10,629 bases of DNA from CALLVF01 sp964632205 (GTDB lineage Bacteria > Patescibacteriota > Microgenomatia > UBA1406 > GWC2-37-13), in NCBI GenBank assembly GCA_964632205.1, contig CAZWBE010000016.1, positions 1 through 10,629 on the forward strand, given 5' to 3'. The translations under genes were made by a program, and so were the position numbers. The notes under the pieces are model-generated. The model was not told the DNA's origin and did not search any database. It saw only the letters and a program-made list of their open reading frames with translations. Shown piece by piece: positions 4,193-10,615 of the stretch (position 1 is its first letter; each line of letters begins with the position of its first letter).

Positions 4193-6469
4193 ATGTATCA
4201 ACGGATTTTTTTTGTTAAAGGAATGCACTGTGCCTCCTGTGTTTATCAACTGGAGAAAACCTTAACCAATATTAAAGGAGTGAGACAAGCAACGGTTAAT
4301 CTTACTACCGGTAAGGTTGTTGTAACAACTCAAAAAAAAATTTCTGATCAATTATTTATAACAGCAATTGAAAATCTTGGCTATAAAGTAGAAAAGCAAA
4401 AATTAGACAGTGAAAGAACAAAAGAGTTAAGTAAATTTAAATTCAAGGTTTTTATTAACCTTGTTTTAGCCGGTTTGATTGTTTGGGGCAGTATGCCAGT
4501 CCTGATGGATTTTTCTCCAAAATTTCTCCAAAGCTTTTTCATTCAGATGATTTTAGCGACGGTTATTCAATTTTGGGGCGGAATGAGTTTTTATAAAGCC
4601 TCAATTAATGCTCTTCGCCATCAGACAGTGACGATGGATACTTTGGTGGTGATTGGGACGACCGCTGCTTATGGATACTCGACTTTTGTTACTCTTTCTC
4701 CTGAAATTTTTAAAAATCGAAATCTTGAATCTTTTGTTTATTTTGATGTCTCAGCCGTTATTATCAGTTTTATTTTATTGGGAAGATATTTGGAAACTTT
4801 AGCTAAAGAAAGAACATCGGAGGCGATTAAAAAACTAATCAACCTGCAAGCCAAGTTTGCCAGAGTGATTAGGAAAGGGAAAGAAATAGATGTTCCCATT
4901 GAGTTGGTAAAAGTTGGCGATCTCATCAGAGTTCGGCCGGGAGAAAAAATTCCGGTGGATGGAGTGATAGTCAAAGGTGAGTCTACTATTGATGAATCAA
5001 TGGTAACAGGAGAAAGTTTGCCGGTTGAGAAGGTGATAGGTGATACAGTGATTGGAGCAACGATTAATCGAGAGGGAAGTTTTATTTTTAAAGCTACCAA
5101 AGTGGGTGAAGAAACGATGCTGGCCCAAATTATCAAATTGGTCGAGGAGGCTCAATCAAGTAAAGCGCCAATTCAAAGAATGGCTGATCTTATTTCTTCA
5201 TATTTTGTGCCGGTTGTGATTATGTTGGCAATTGGGACGTTTACCGTTTGGTACATACTGCCGTTTGGCGGATTTATTCCTGCGATGTTAAATGCAATCG
5301 CTGTTTTGATCATTGCTTGTCCGTGCGCCATGGGATTGGCGACGCCAACGGCGATTATGGTAGCGACCGGATTAGGTGCCCAAAAGGGGATTTTAGTTAA
5401 AGATGCTCAGAGTCTTGAGTTAGCCCACAAGGTAAAAAAAATTATTTTTGATAAAACTGGGACGTTGACACAAGGAAGGCCAATTGTTACTGATATTATC
5501 TGTATAGTTGATTTTTCAAGGCTTAATTTTGAACTGACAAAAAAACAAAAATTTAAGAAAGATAAAGCCATTTTACAAATTGCCGCCAGTCTTGAGAAAA
5601 ATTCAGAACATCCCATTGCTGAAGCTATTGTTAAAAGGGCGAAGTCTGAAAAATTGCCGTTATTTGAGGTGAAAAAATTTAAATCGCTGCCTGGTTTAGG
5701 TGTTACCGGGGTAATGACCGGAGAAAAAGTTTATCTAGGAAAACCGCTTGATGCCAATTTTCAATTTCAACAGGGAAAAGAATTGGAAAAACAGGGTAAA
5801 ACGGTTGTTTATCTTTACATTAAAAATCGCCTGATTGGGTTGCTGGCGGTGGCTGATGCGGTAAGAAAAACAGCTAAAGAAGCCGTTGAGTCATTAAAAA
5901 AATTAGGAATAGAGACTTATATGGTGACGGGAGATAATTGGCAGACCGCAAAAGCAATTGGGCAGGAGGTGGGAATAGAGGAGAAAAATATTTTTGCCCA
6001 AGTATTACCGGAAGAGAAAGAGAAAATAGTCAGGCAATTAAAATTAGCAAGGGGACATTTAGATATTGGTACATATTTTAAAAGAGGGAGAAATTCACAA
6101 TTAAACATTAATAATTCATCACGTCGTTATGTTGTGGCTTTTGTTGGCGATGGGATAAATGATGCCCCGGCTTTGGCAGCAGCTGATGTTGGTATGGCAG
6201 TTGGTTCTGGTACTGATATCGCTATTGAATCGGCGGCAATTACTTTAGTCAATAAAAATCTTCACTCGGTAGTGATTGCGATTAATTTATCCAAGAAAAC
6301 TTTAGCAACAATTAGATTAAATCTTTTTTGGGCCTTCATCTATAATCTTGTTCTTATTCCGGTGGCAATGTTAGGCAAGATAAACCCAATGCTTGCCTCA
6401 GCGGCTATGGCTTTATCTAGCTTGTCAGTGATTACTAATTCCCTCTTTTTAAAATATAAAAAAATATGA
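4193..6469 (+). CDS. copA: Cu(I)-exporting P1B-type ATPase CopA
   Basis: A 758-residue inner-membrane pump that exports Cu(I) at the cost of ATP. One N-terminal HMA domain has GMHCASC (Cys13, Cys16). About eight membrane spans are expected. The actuator motif TGES is at 272-275, the membrane metal site CPC at 376-378, the phosphorylation motif DKTGT at 420, the nucleotide-domain His-Pro at 473-474, and GDGINDAP from 652. The last spans hold FIYN and MALSS (Met739, Ser742, Ser743), the P1B-1 copper signature. Residues about 622-646 (GTYFKRGRNSQLNINNSS and flanks) are an extra segment just before GDGIND, where usual CopA has a short turn; its DNA is very AT-rich. AAGGA 7 nt before the ATG, inside the csoR end, is the best Shine-Dalgarno sequence in the window. 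The TGA stop overlaps the next start (ATGA). Confidence 0.97.
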   Translation: MYQRIFFVKGMHCASCVYQLEKTLTNIKGVRQATVNLTTGKVVVTTQKKISDQLFITAIENLGYKVEKQKLDSERTKELSKFKFKVFINLVLAGLIVWGSMPVLMDFSPKFLQSFFIQMILATVIQFWGGMSFYKASINALRHQTVTMDTLVVIGTTAAYGYSTFVTLSPEIFKNRNLESFVYFDVSAVIISFILLGRYLETLAKERTSEAIKKLINLQAKFARVIRKGKEIDVPIELVKVGDLIRVRPGEKIPVDGVIVKGESTIDESMVTGESLPVEKVIGDTVIGATINREGSFIFKATKVGEETMLAQIIKLVEEAQSSKAPIQRMADLISSYFVPVVIMLAIGTFTVWYILPFGGFIPAMLNAIAVLIIACPCAMGLATPTAIMVATGLGAQKGILVKDAQSLELAHKVKKIIFDKTGTLTQGRPIVTDIICIVDFSRLNFELTKKQKFKKDKAILQIAASLEKNSEHPIAEAIVKRAKSEKLPLFEVKKFKSLPGLGVTGVMTGEKVYLGKPLDANFQFQQGKELEKQGKTVVYLYIKNRLIGLLAVADAVRKTAKEAVESLKKLGIETYMVTGDNWQTAKAIGQEVGIEEKNIFAQVLPEEKEKIVRQLKLARGHLDIGTYFKRGRNSQLNINNSSRRYVVAFVGDGINDAPALAAADVGMAVGSGTDIAIESAAITLVNKNLHSVVIAINLSKKTLATIRLNLFWAFIYNLVLIPVAMLGKINPMLASAAMALSSLSVITNSLFLKYKKI

Positions 6470-7791
6470 AAGTAAAAATTAAAAAAACCACTCTCTATAT
6501 CAATCAAATGCATTGTCCATCTTGTGAAATTTTAATTAATGATAAGTTTCGTGAGGTAAAAAATATTATTGACGTTAAGCCAAGTTTTAAAGATAAAAAG
6601 GTTGAGGTTTTTTATATGGGGAGTTTGGATGTTGAACTTCTCAATAAAAAAATAAAAAAATTCGGTTATGAAATCGCCAAGGGGAAAATTCAGGAGAGTG
6701 AATCGATTGGGAAAAAGATTTTTGAAGTTTTTATTTTAGGGGCAATAATTTTAGTATTTTATTTTCTGGCAAAAAATTTGTCTTTAATTCCTGATTTTAA
6801 TTTTAAAGATAAGCTGACTTTACCGGCCGTTTTTACCATCGGTTTGCTTGCTTCTACTTCAACTTGTATGGCTACCTCAGGTGCTCTTTATTTATCATTG
6901 GTTTCACAAGTTGAAAGAAGAAGCCATAATATCAGAACCGCCTTATTTTTTAACTTGGGCCGGATAATTGCCTATGGATTTTTTGGTTTTTTAACGGGAT
7001 TATTTGGGCAATTTTTAATCGCAAATGTAAGTTTTACTGCTCCCTTGGTGACATTGTTTGCTGGTTTATTTATGATACTTTTAGGTCTTGATATGAATAA
7101 AATTTTATCTTTAGGGTCAATTATTCCTTCAAGTTTAAACAAGATTTTCTTTGAAAAACTTAAAGAAAAACTGATAACATATCCTCATAAAGCCCCCTTT
7201 TTTTTAGGTGGCGCCACCTATATTCTTCCTTGTGGTTTTACCCAAGCGCTTCAATTTTATGTTTTAAGTTTAGCTTCTCCTTTTCAGGGAGCCTTAGTGA
7301 TGATGGTTTTTGCTTTAGGAACTATGCCAGCTTTAATGTTTATTGGTGGTTTAACCTCGTTTGTAAAAACAAACTTTTATCACTATTTTATGAAAACCAT
7401 GGGTGTGTTGATTATATTTGTTGGATTGATTTACCTTTCTAATTTTGCCTCTTTTTTTGGGATAGAGATTGGTTTTTTATCAAGAAATAATCCCCAAAAT
7501 GAAAGAGCGGTTTTGGTTAAAGATGGTTTTCAGATAATAAAAATGAAAGTAGTGGCTTCCGGTTATGTCCCTAACCAATTTACGATTAAAAAAGGAATAC
7601 CAGTCAAATGGGTGATTGAGGGAGAAAATGTTTTTGGCTGTCAGGCTTATTTTATTGTACCTCAGCTTGGTATTCAGAGAACCATTGAGCCGGGAGAAAA
7701 TGTCATTCAGTTTACACCAAAAGAAAAAGGTTTTATTAATTTCGCTTGCAGTATGGGGATGTATCGGGGAAGGATTGAGGTTGTCGATTAA
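6466..7791 (+). CDS. HMA - SafE/DsbD-like membrane core - cupredoxin fusion protein
   Basis: A 441-residue three-part copper protein. An HMA-like domain (about 5-75) has MHCPSC (Cys17, Cys20). A membrane core of about six spans (85-330) resembles the SafE/UreH-like DsbD_2 family; it has Cys134 in STSTCMAT and Cys256 in ILPCGFTQAL, and the paired cysteines suggest metal or thiol chemistry. A C-terminal cupredoxin-like domain (about 345-441) has Cys392 in FGCQAYF and Cys428, Met430 and Met432 in FACSMGMYRG, likely copper ligands; the usual C-terminal His is not seen. The start overlaps the copA stop by ATGA, so translation is probably coupled. The inferred role is copper transfer or storage at the membrane: HMA inside, cupredoxin probably outside. 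Direction of transport is unknown. Similar HMA-SafE-cupredoxin arrangements are known in other bacteria. Confidence 0.88.
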   Translation: MKVKIKKTTLYINQMHCPSCEILINDKFREVKNIIDVKPSFKDKKVEVFYMGSLDVELLNKKIKKFGYEIAKGKIQESESIGKKIFEVFILGAIILVFYFLAKNLSLIPDFNFKDKLTLPAVFTIGLLASTSTCMATSGALYLSLVSQVERRSHNIRTALFFNLGRIIAYGFFGFLTGLFGQFLIANVSFTAPLVTLFAGLFMILLGLDMNKILSLGSIIPSSLNKIFFEKLKEKLITYPHKAPFFLGGATYILPCGFTQALQFYVLSLASPFQGALVMMVFALGTMPALMFIGGLTSFVKTNFYHYFMKTMGVLIIFVGLIYLSNFASFFGIEIGFLSRNNPQNERAVLVKDGFQIIKMKVVASGYVPNQFTIKKGIPVKWVIEGENVFGCQAYFIVPQLGIQRTIEPGENVIQFTPKEKGFINFACSMGMYRGRIEVVD

Positions 7792-7836
7792 AAATTATTA
7801 AAAAAGTTAAAGATTTAGCTTGTCACCAAGGGCCGT

Positions 7837-7857
7837 ATACGACCTGGCAGGTCGTAT
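7837..7857. repeat. 9-bp perfect hairpin beyond the copper operon
   Basis: ATACGACCT-ggc-AGGTCGTAT is a perfect inverted repeat with a 3-nt loop. GCC (7832-7834) and GGC further out (7861-7863) could extend it past a small internal loop. It lies 45 nt after the fusion-gene stop. There is no U tract, so it is not a standard intrinsic terminator; it may be a second type of intergenic palindrome. Only one copy is in the window. Confidence 0.6.
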
Positions 7858-7879
7858 TGAGGCTGGCAACTGTTTTAAT

Positions 7880-7911
7880 CCTATAGCCTGTCCAACCGCG
7901 GCGGTTGGATT
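7880..7911 (+). repeat. REP-like palindromic repeat, copy 3 (inside the PAP2 gene end)
   Basis: Same 32-bp element as copies 1 and 2 and in the same orientation, one mismatch from copy 2 and two from copy 1. The identity with copy 2 starts 5 bases upstream (TTAAT). It lies between the convergent copper operon and PAP2 gene. Read on the minus strand it encodes the last PAP2 residues and supplies the TAG stop within its CTATAG. Confidence 0.9.
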
Positions 7912-8456
7912 TTATTAAGGGAGAGGATTATTTTGCTGATAAAATATCCGATAACGCCACCGGCGATAACATCTACAAAGTAATGGCAACCTAAATAGAG
8001 CCGAGAATAGGCGACTAATAAAGCGATGAAATAATAAAGCGATTTTCTTTTTTTATCAAAGACGGCTAAAATGGTGGCGGCGGCAAAAGAAAGAGAGGCA
8101 TGCCCGGAGGGAAAAGAAAAGTCAGTTGGGCAAAAGTTAGCCCTTGCTTGGTAAATGTTAACCACTGTTGGGCGCAAACGGTTGAAAAAATTTTTTAGAA
8201 TTACATTTACTAAAAAAGCTGTTGTTAAAAGACTGAGGACAAAATAAACAATAAATTTTTTATCGCGTTGGCTTAACCCTGGATTTTTTCTCTCCTCAAA
8301 AATAATGATTAAAATAAGGATGACAATCCAAACAAAAATATGAATTCCTTGAAAAGAAAAAAAAGAGAAAAGGAGATCAAAAAAAGGATTTTGCGGAAGC
8401 AATCTTTGTGAAAATAAAGTCAAAGTTTTGTCAAGAGAAATGATTAATGAGGTCAT
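7881..8456 (-). CDS. PAP2-family membrane phosphatase (undecaprenyl-diphosphatase-like)
   Basis: A 191-residue integral membrane phosphatase with several spans. The three catalytic blocks of the PAP2 superfamily are intact: KNFFNRLRP (Lys88, Arg95, Pro96), FPSGH (116-119, with His119 as acid/base) and SRLYLGCHYFVD (Ser151, Arg152, nucleophile His158, Asp162). The size and layout fit the BcrC/lipid phosphatase type, acting on undecaprenyl diphosphate or another lipid phosphate on the outer face; the substrate is inferred. The last eight residues, QPPRLDRL, and the stop are encoded by repeat copy 3 and lie after the final membrane span, so they are probably an acquired tail. A TATAAT box 6 nt upstream of the ATG supports the start and a leaderless message. 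The small membrane peptide gene ends 21 nt upstream on the same strand. Confidence 0.94.
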   Translation of the reverse strand: MTSLIISLDKTLTLFSQRLLPQNPFFDLLFSFFSFQGIHIFVWIVILILIIIFEERKNPGLSQRDKKFIVYFVLSLLTTAFLVNVILKNFFNRLRPTVVNIYQARANFCPTDFSFPSGHASLSFAAATILAVFDKKRKSLYYFIALLVAYSRLYLGCHYFVDVIAGGVIGYFISKIILSLNKIQPPRLDRL

Positions 8457-8462
8457 TTTTAA

Positions 8463-8491
8463 ATTATATAAAAAAGACTATCTTTTTTTAA
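8463..8491 (-). promoter_or_regulatory. Promoter of the PAP2 gene, leaderless
   Basis: On the minus strand TATAAT (8468-8463) lies 6 nt before the ATG at 8456. TTAAAA (8491-8486), 4 of 6 matches to a -35 box, lies 17 nt further upstream. The -35 part overlaps the end of the small membrane peptide gene. Confidence 0.55.
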
Positions 8492-8648
8492 ATAATGAAA
8501 AGTTCGCCTTTAATGTAAGGAAAAAAATGAAGATAAATAGAGTAAGATAAGGGAAATCATAAATTATTATTTCAATTAAAATAATCAAACTTAAAGTAGT
8601 CGAAACGAAATATAAAAAAATAAGCCGAGATAACAGGTTGTCTTTCAT
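8478..8648 (-). CDS. Small hydrophobic membrane peptide, 56 aa
   Basis: Not a family I recognise. Translation of the minus strand from the ATG at 8648 to the TAG at 8478-8480 gives 56 residues: a short polar start MKDNLLSR, two hydrophobic stretches (about 9-30 and 33-46) separated by Tyr-Asp-Phe-Pro, and a basic end SLFKKR. This pattern fits a two-span hairpin membrane protein with both ends inside. It fills most of the gap between the PAP2 and DUF2294 genes on the same strand, which favours a real gene. The start codon and first codons form one arm of a perfect 12-bp inverted repeat, and a TAATAA box lies 6 nt before the ATG. AT-rich DNA can give hydrophobic frames by chance, so this needs conservation evidence. 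Confidence 0.5.
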   Translation of the reverse strand: MKDNLLSRLIFLYFVSTTLSLIILIEIIIYDFPYLTLFIFIFFLTLKANFSLFKKR

Positions 8649-8673
8649 TAGGTTTTATTATTGAAAGACAACC
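8636..8673. promoter_or_regulatory. Perfect 12-bp inverted repeat over the start of the small membrane gene
   Basis: GGTTGTCTTTCA (8636-8647) and TGAAAGACAACC (8662-8673) are exact reverse complements around a 14-nt loop. On the minus strand one arm covers the TG of the start codon and the next codons (Lys-Asp-Asn), and the loop contains a possible -10 box TAATAA (8660-8655). It could be an operator flanking the promoter, or, if transcription starts further upstream, an mRNA hairpin masking the start codon. It lacks a U tract following the stem in either direction, so it is not a usual terminator. Confidence 0.6.
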
Positions 8674-8716
8674 GAAGAGAATTAATTTCTTCCTTTGTCC
8701 CGGCCGATGTTTAAAA

Positions 8717-9091
8717 TCATCCTCCGTTTAATTTTTTTTCTAAATTATCGTTTAAAACAAAAATTTCAATTCTTTCACCGGTAATAGTGGAAATATCGCT
8801 GTGGCAGCTGACTACCTTTAAAAAAGTACTTTCTTCAACTATTTTTGATAACTGTTTTGTGGTTATTTGGTGAATAACTTTTCTAATATTTTTTATTAGA
8901 TCAACCGCTTTTTCTTTATCAGTTAATTTTAGAATTTCTTTTTCAATAGGTAAAAGATGACCCTTAAATCGGACAATTATCATATCTTCAACAATATAAC
9001 ACTTGGCTTCTTTTGGGCCATATTTTAATTCACGGACATAAAATTTAATTATTTCTTTAGCGATCTTATCTTCTAATTGACCTTGAGTCAT
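8717..9091 (-). CDS. MpsC-family protein (DUF2294)
   Basis: A 124-residue soluble protein matching the DUF2294 family (Pfam name Na+-translocating membrane potential-generating system, MpsC). Visible family features are the N-terminus MTQGQLEDKIAKEIIKFY, the central GPKEAKCYIVEDMIIVRFKG (25-44), a Leu/Lys-rich helix, and the C-terminal block VVSCHSDISTITGERIEIFVL (93-113). Its molecular role is unclear; in Staphylococcus aureus the gene sits with mpsAB, whose products are linked to membrane potential and inorganic carbon uptake. No mpsA or mpsB partner is seen here. There are no membrane spans or known catalytic residues. A TATACT box at 9138-9133 may serve as -10; no Shine-Dalgarno sequence is seen. 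The gene is divergent from the HAD gene. Confidence 0.82.
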   Translation of the reverse strand: MTQGQLEDKIAKEIIKFYVRELKYGPKEAKCYIVEDMIIVRFKGHLLPIEKEILKLTDKEKAVDLIKNIRKVIHQITTKQLSKIVEESTFLKVVSCHSDISTITGERIEIFVLNDNLEKKLNGG

Positions 9092-9139
9092 ATGAGAAAT
9101 TAAGAAAGAAAAATTTATTGATGGATAGTTGTAGTATAT

Positions 9140-9168
9140 AAAAAACCCTCTGAAGAAGAGTGTTTTTT
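9140..9168. terminator. Terminator-like hairpin between divergent genes
   Basis: A run of six A, then CCCTCT, loop GAAGA, AGAGTG and a run of six T gives a 12-bp stem with one mismatch and a U tract on either strand. It would stop transcription both ways. It is oddly placed, between the divergent starts of the DUF2294 gene (9091) and the HAD gene (9216), so it may end a short transcript, attenuate one of the two, or simply insulate them. Confidence 0.55.
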
Positions 9169-9215
9169 ATCTACTTGTTAATTATAATTATAAATAATTT
9201 AGATTTTTTTTCAAG

Positions 9216-9860
9216 ATGATTAAGGCCTTAATTTTTGATTTTGATGGCACCGTCGCTGATACTCTGCCTTATACTTTTGCCAAGATTACTGAATTGGCAA
9301 AAAGATATCAGATAAAAAATAAAGAAGAGGAAATTATCGAAAAAATAAGGCGGTTGGAACCAAAACAATTAATGAAAGAGTTTAAAATTTCTTGGTTTAA
9401 ATTTCCTATTGTTATCTGGGAGATAAGAAAAGCTCAGCGACTTTTACTGGAGAAAATTAACCAAATAAAAATTTTTCCCAACTTAAAAAAAGTCTTAAAA
9501 GAATTAAATAAGCAAGGATATCTTTTATTTATTTATTCATCCAATATCAAAAAAAATATTGACGCTTTTTTAGAAAAAGAAAAGATTGATCATTTATTTA
9601 AAAAGATTTATACCGGAAACAATCTTTTAGGAAAAGAAAAAGATTTGAGGAATATTTTAAAAAAAGAAGGTTTGAAAAAGGAAGAAGTCGTTTATGTGGC
9701 TGATGAGGCGCGTGATGTTTTAGCCTGTCAAAAAGCAGATATTAAGATGATTGGAGTCAGCTGGGGTTTGGCGGGAGAGAAGACATTGCAAAGCTTGAAG
9801 GTGGATTTTTTAGTTAAAGAACCAGCAGAAATTCTGAAGATTTTAACCGCTAACCCTTAG
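9216..9860 (+). CDS. HAD-superfamily hydrolase (phosphoglycolate phosphatase-like)
   Basis: A 214-residue soluble phosphatase of the haloacid dehalogenase superfamily. Motif I is IFDFDGTVADT (nucleophile Asp8, acid/base Asp10). An alpha-helical C1-type cap lies between about 16 and 85. Motif II is Ser108 in FIYSSN, the motif III lysine is probably Lys140 in LLGKEKDL, and motif IV is VADEARD (Asp163, Asp167). This resembles the Gph/PpaX-like subgroup, with ADEARD replacing GDT-x-x-D. All catalytic residues are present. The substrate is unknown; phosphoglycolate or another small phosphate ester is a guess. TATAAT (9183-9188) or TATAAA (9189-9194) may drive it with a leader of about 15-25 nt; no Shine-Dalgarno sequence is seen. 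It converges on the methyltransferase gene with an 8-nt gap. Confidence 0.92.
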   Translation: MIKALIFDFDGTVADTLPYTFAKITELAKRYQIKNKEEEIIEKIRRLEPKQLMKEFKISWFKFPIVIWEIRKAQRLLLEKINQIKIFPNLKKVLKELNKQGYLLFIYSSNIKKNIDAFLEKEKIDHLFKKIYTGNNLLGKEKDLRNILKKEGLKKEEVVYVADEARDVLACQKADIKMIGVSWGLAGEKTLQSLKVDFLVKEPAEILKILTANP

Positions 9861-9868
9861 TTTTTAGT

Positions 9869-10471
9869 TTAAACTTTTATCTTATAAACAAAAACATTAT
9901 GTCTTTTTCCTTTTATGATTTTCTCTTGTTCTTTTAGGTTTTTTATCGGATAAAGATATGAAACAAGAGAAAGATTTTTAACTTTCAGTTGATAATTTTT
10001 AATTTTTTTGACAATAGTTTCTAAAAACCAAGGAGAGAGATATAAATAAAAAGTCAAAGAGGTAAGCTTAAATGACCTTGAATTCACATTTAAAGAAGAA
10101 TTGAAATTTAACTCTTTAATCTTATCTATTTTAAAAATATCTCCCCAAATAATTTTTATATTTTTTTTATTCGGATGAAGCAAACGACGCAGATTCATAA
10201 TAAAAATTAAGATCGGATTAATTTCAATGGCAAAAAAAAACGTCGTTAACCTTTTTTGAAAAGCCTCATTTGCCGCAGCAAAAATTACTCGACCATCACC
10301 GGCGCCCAAGTCAATGATTACTTGATTATTTTTTAAACCGAGAGCTTTTATAATCAACGGAAGATCTTTTTTGGCTGTGGGAAAGTAGGGAATAGGGGAG
10401 AATTTAGGGAAGGAGAAGATAATAATAATCAAAAAAATCAGGAATAATAATAGATAAAGAATAAGGAGCAT
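9869..10471 (-). CDS. Membrane-anchored class I SAM-dependent methyltransferase (FAM173/aKMT-like)
   Basis: A 200-residue protein with one N-terminal membrane span (about 1-20, nearly all Leu, Ile and Phe) followed by a cytoplasmic Rossmann methyltransferase domain. The order PYFPT (28-32), then IIDLGAGDGRVI (52-63, SAM motif I), an acidic residue at the end of strand 2 (FAIEIN, Glu83), WGDIF (109-113) and YLSPW resembles the FAM173/archaeal aKMT group of protein-lysine methyltransferases; the target here is unknown. The frame is open to an ATG at 10504, but the added MRVQLPPRPLF is translated tRNA-Leu sequence and is not protein. The ATG at 10471 is 6 nt beyond the tRNA 3' end, so the message may be released from the tRNA transcript by processing and be almost leaderless. 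Confidence 0.87.
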   Translation of the reverse strand: MLLILYLLLFLIFLIIIIFSFPKFSPIPYFPTAKKDLPLIIKALGLKNNQVIIDLGAGDGRVIFAAANEAFQKRLTTFFFAIEINPILIFIMNLRRLLHPNKKNIKIIWGDIFKIDKIKELNFNSSLNVNSRSFKLTSLTFYLYLSPWFLETIVKKIKNYQLKVKNLSLVSYLYPIKNLKEQEKIIKGKRHNVFVYKIKV

Positions 10472-10477
10472 AAAGAG

Positions 10478-10563
10478 TGGGCGAGGAGGGAGTTGAACCC
10501 TCACGGTACTTTCATACCACAGGTTTTTGAGACCTGCCTGTCTGCCAATTCCAGCACTCGCCC
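10478..10563 (-). tRNA. tRNA-Leu(CAA)
   Basis: The reverse complement is an 86-nt class II tRNA. Acceptor GGGCGAG/CTCGCCC is perfect, the D stem is CTG/CAG, the anticodon stem CAGGT/ACCTG has loop CTCAAAA (anticodon CAA, reading TTG), the long variable arm is GGTA-TGAAAG-TACC, and the T arm is GAGGG-TTCAACT-CCCTC. The discriminator is A at 10478, as expected for leucine. The following bases read CTC, so CCA is not encoded, unlike tRNA-His. The methyltransferase gene starts 6 nt downstream. Confidence 0.96.
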
Positions 10564-10606
10564 AGTGATTAACGACGGTTAAGTATTTGGTTAAAAAACA
10601 AATATA

Positions 10607-10615
10607 ATTATAACA
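10607..10615 (-). promoter_or_regulatory. Extended -10 promoter of tRNA-Leu
   Basis: On the minus strand TGTTATAAT matches the extended -10 form (TG-n-TATAAT). It lies about 43 nt upstream of the mature tRNA 5' end. A -35 box at 17 nt would fall just outside the window. This promoter probably also transcribes the methyltransferase gene. Confidence 0.55.

Noticed and set aside
4738..5136. Minus-strand frame of 132 codons inside copA
   Set aside because: It is antisense to an essential, motif-rich part of copA and has no recognisable domain; the smaller minus-strand frames at 5407-5616, 5917-6108 and 4019-4249 were rejected for the same reason.
7230..7442. Plus-strand frames at 7230-7442 and 7616-7801
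   Set aside because: Both are alternate frames within the HMA-SafE-cupredoxin gene, which has clear domain structure in the main frame.
8672..8712. Tiny frame starting at the ATG that overlaps the DUF2294 stop (GGAGGATGA)
   Set aside because: It would encode only 12 residues, the GGAGG touches the ATG with no spacing, and the peptide has no recognisable feature.
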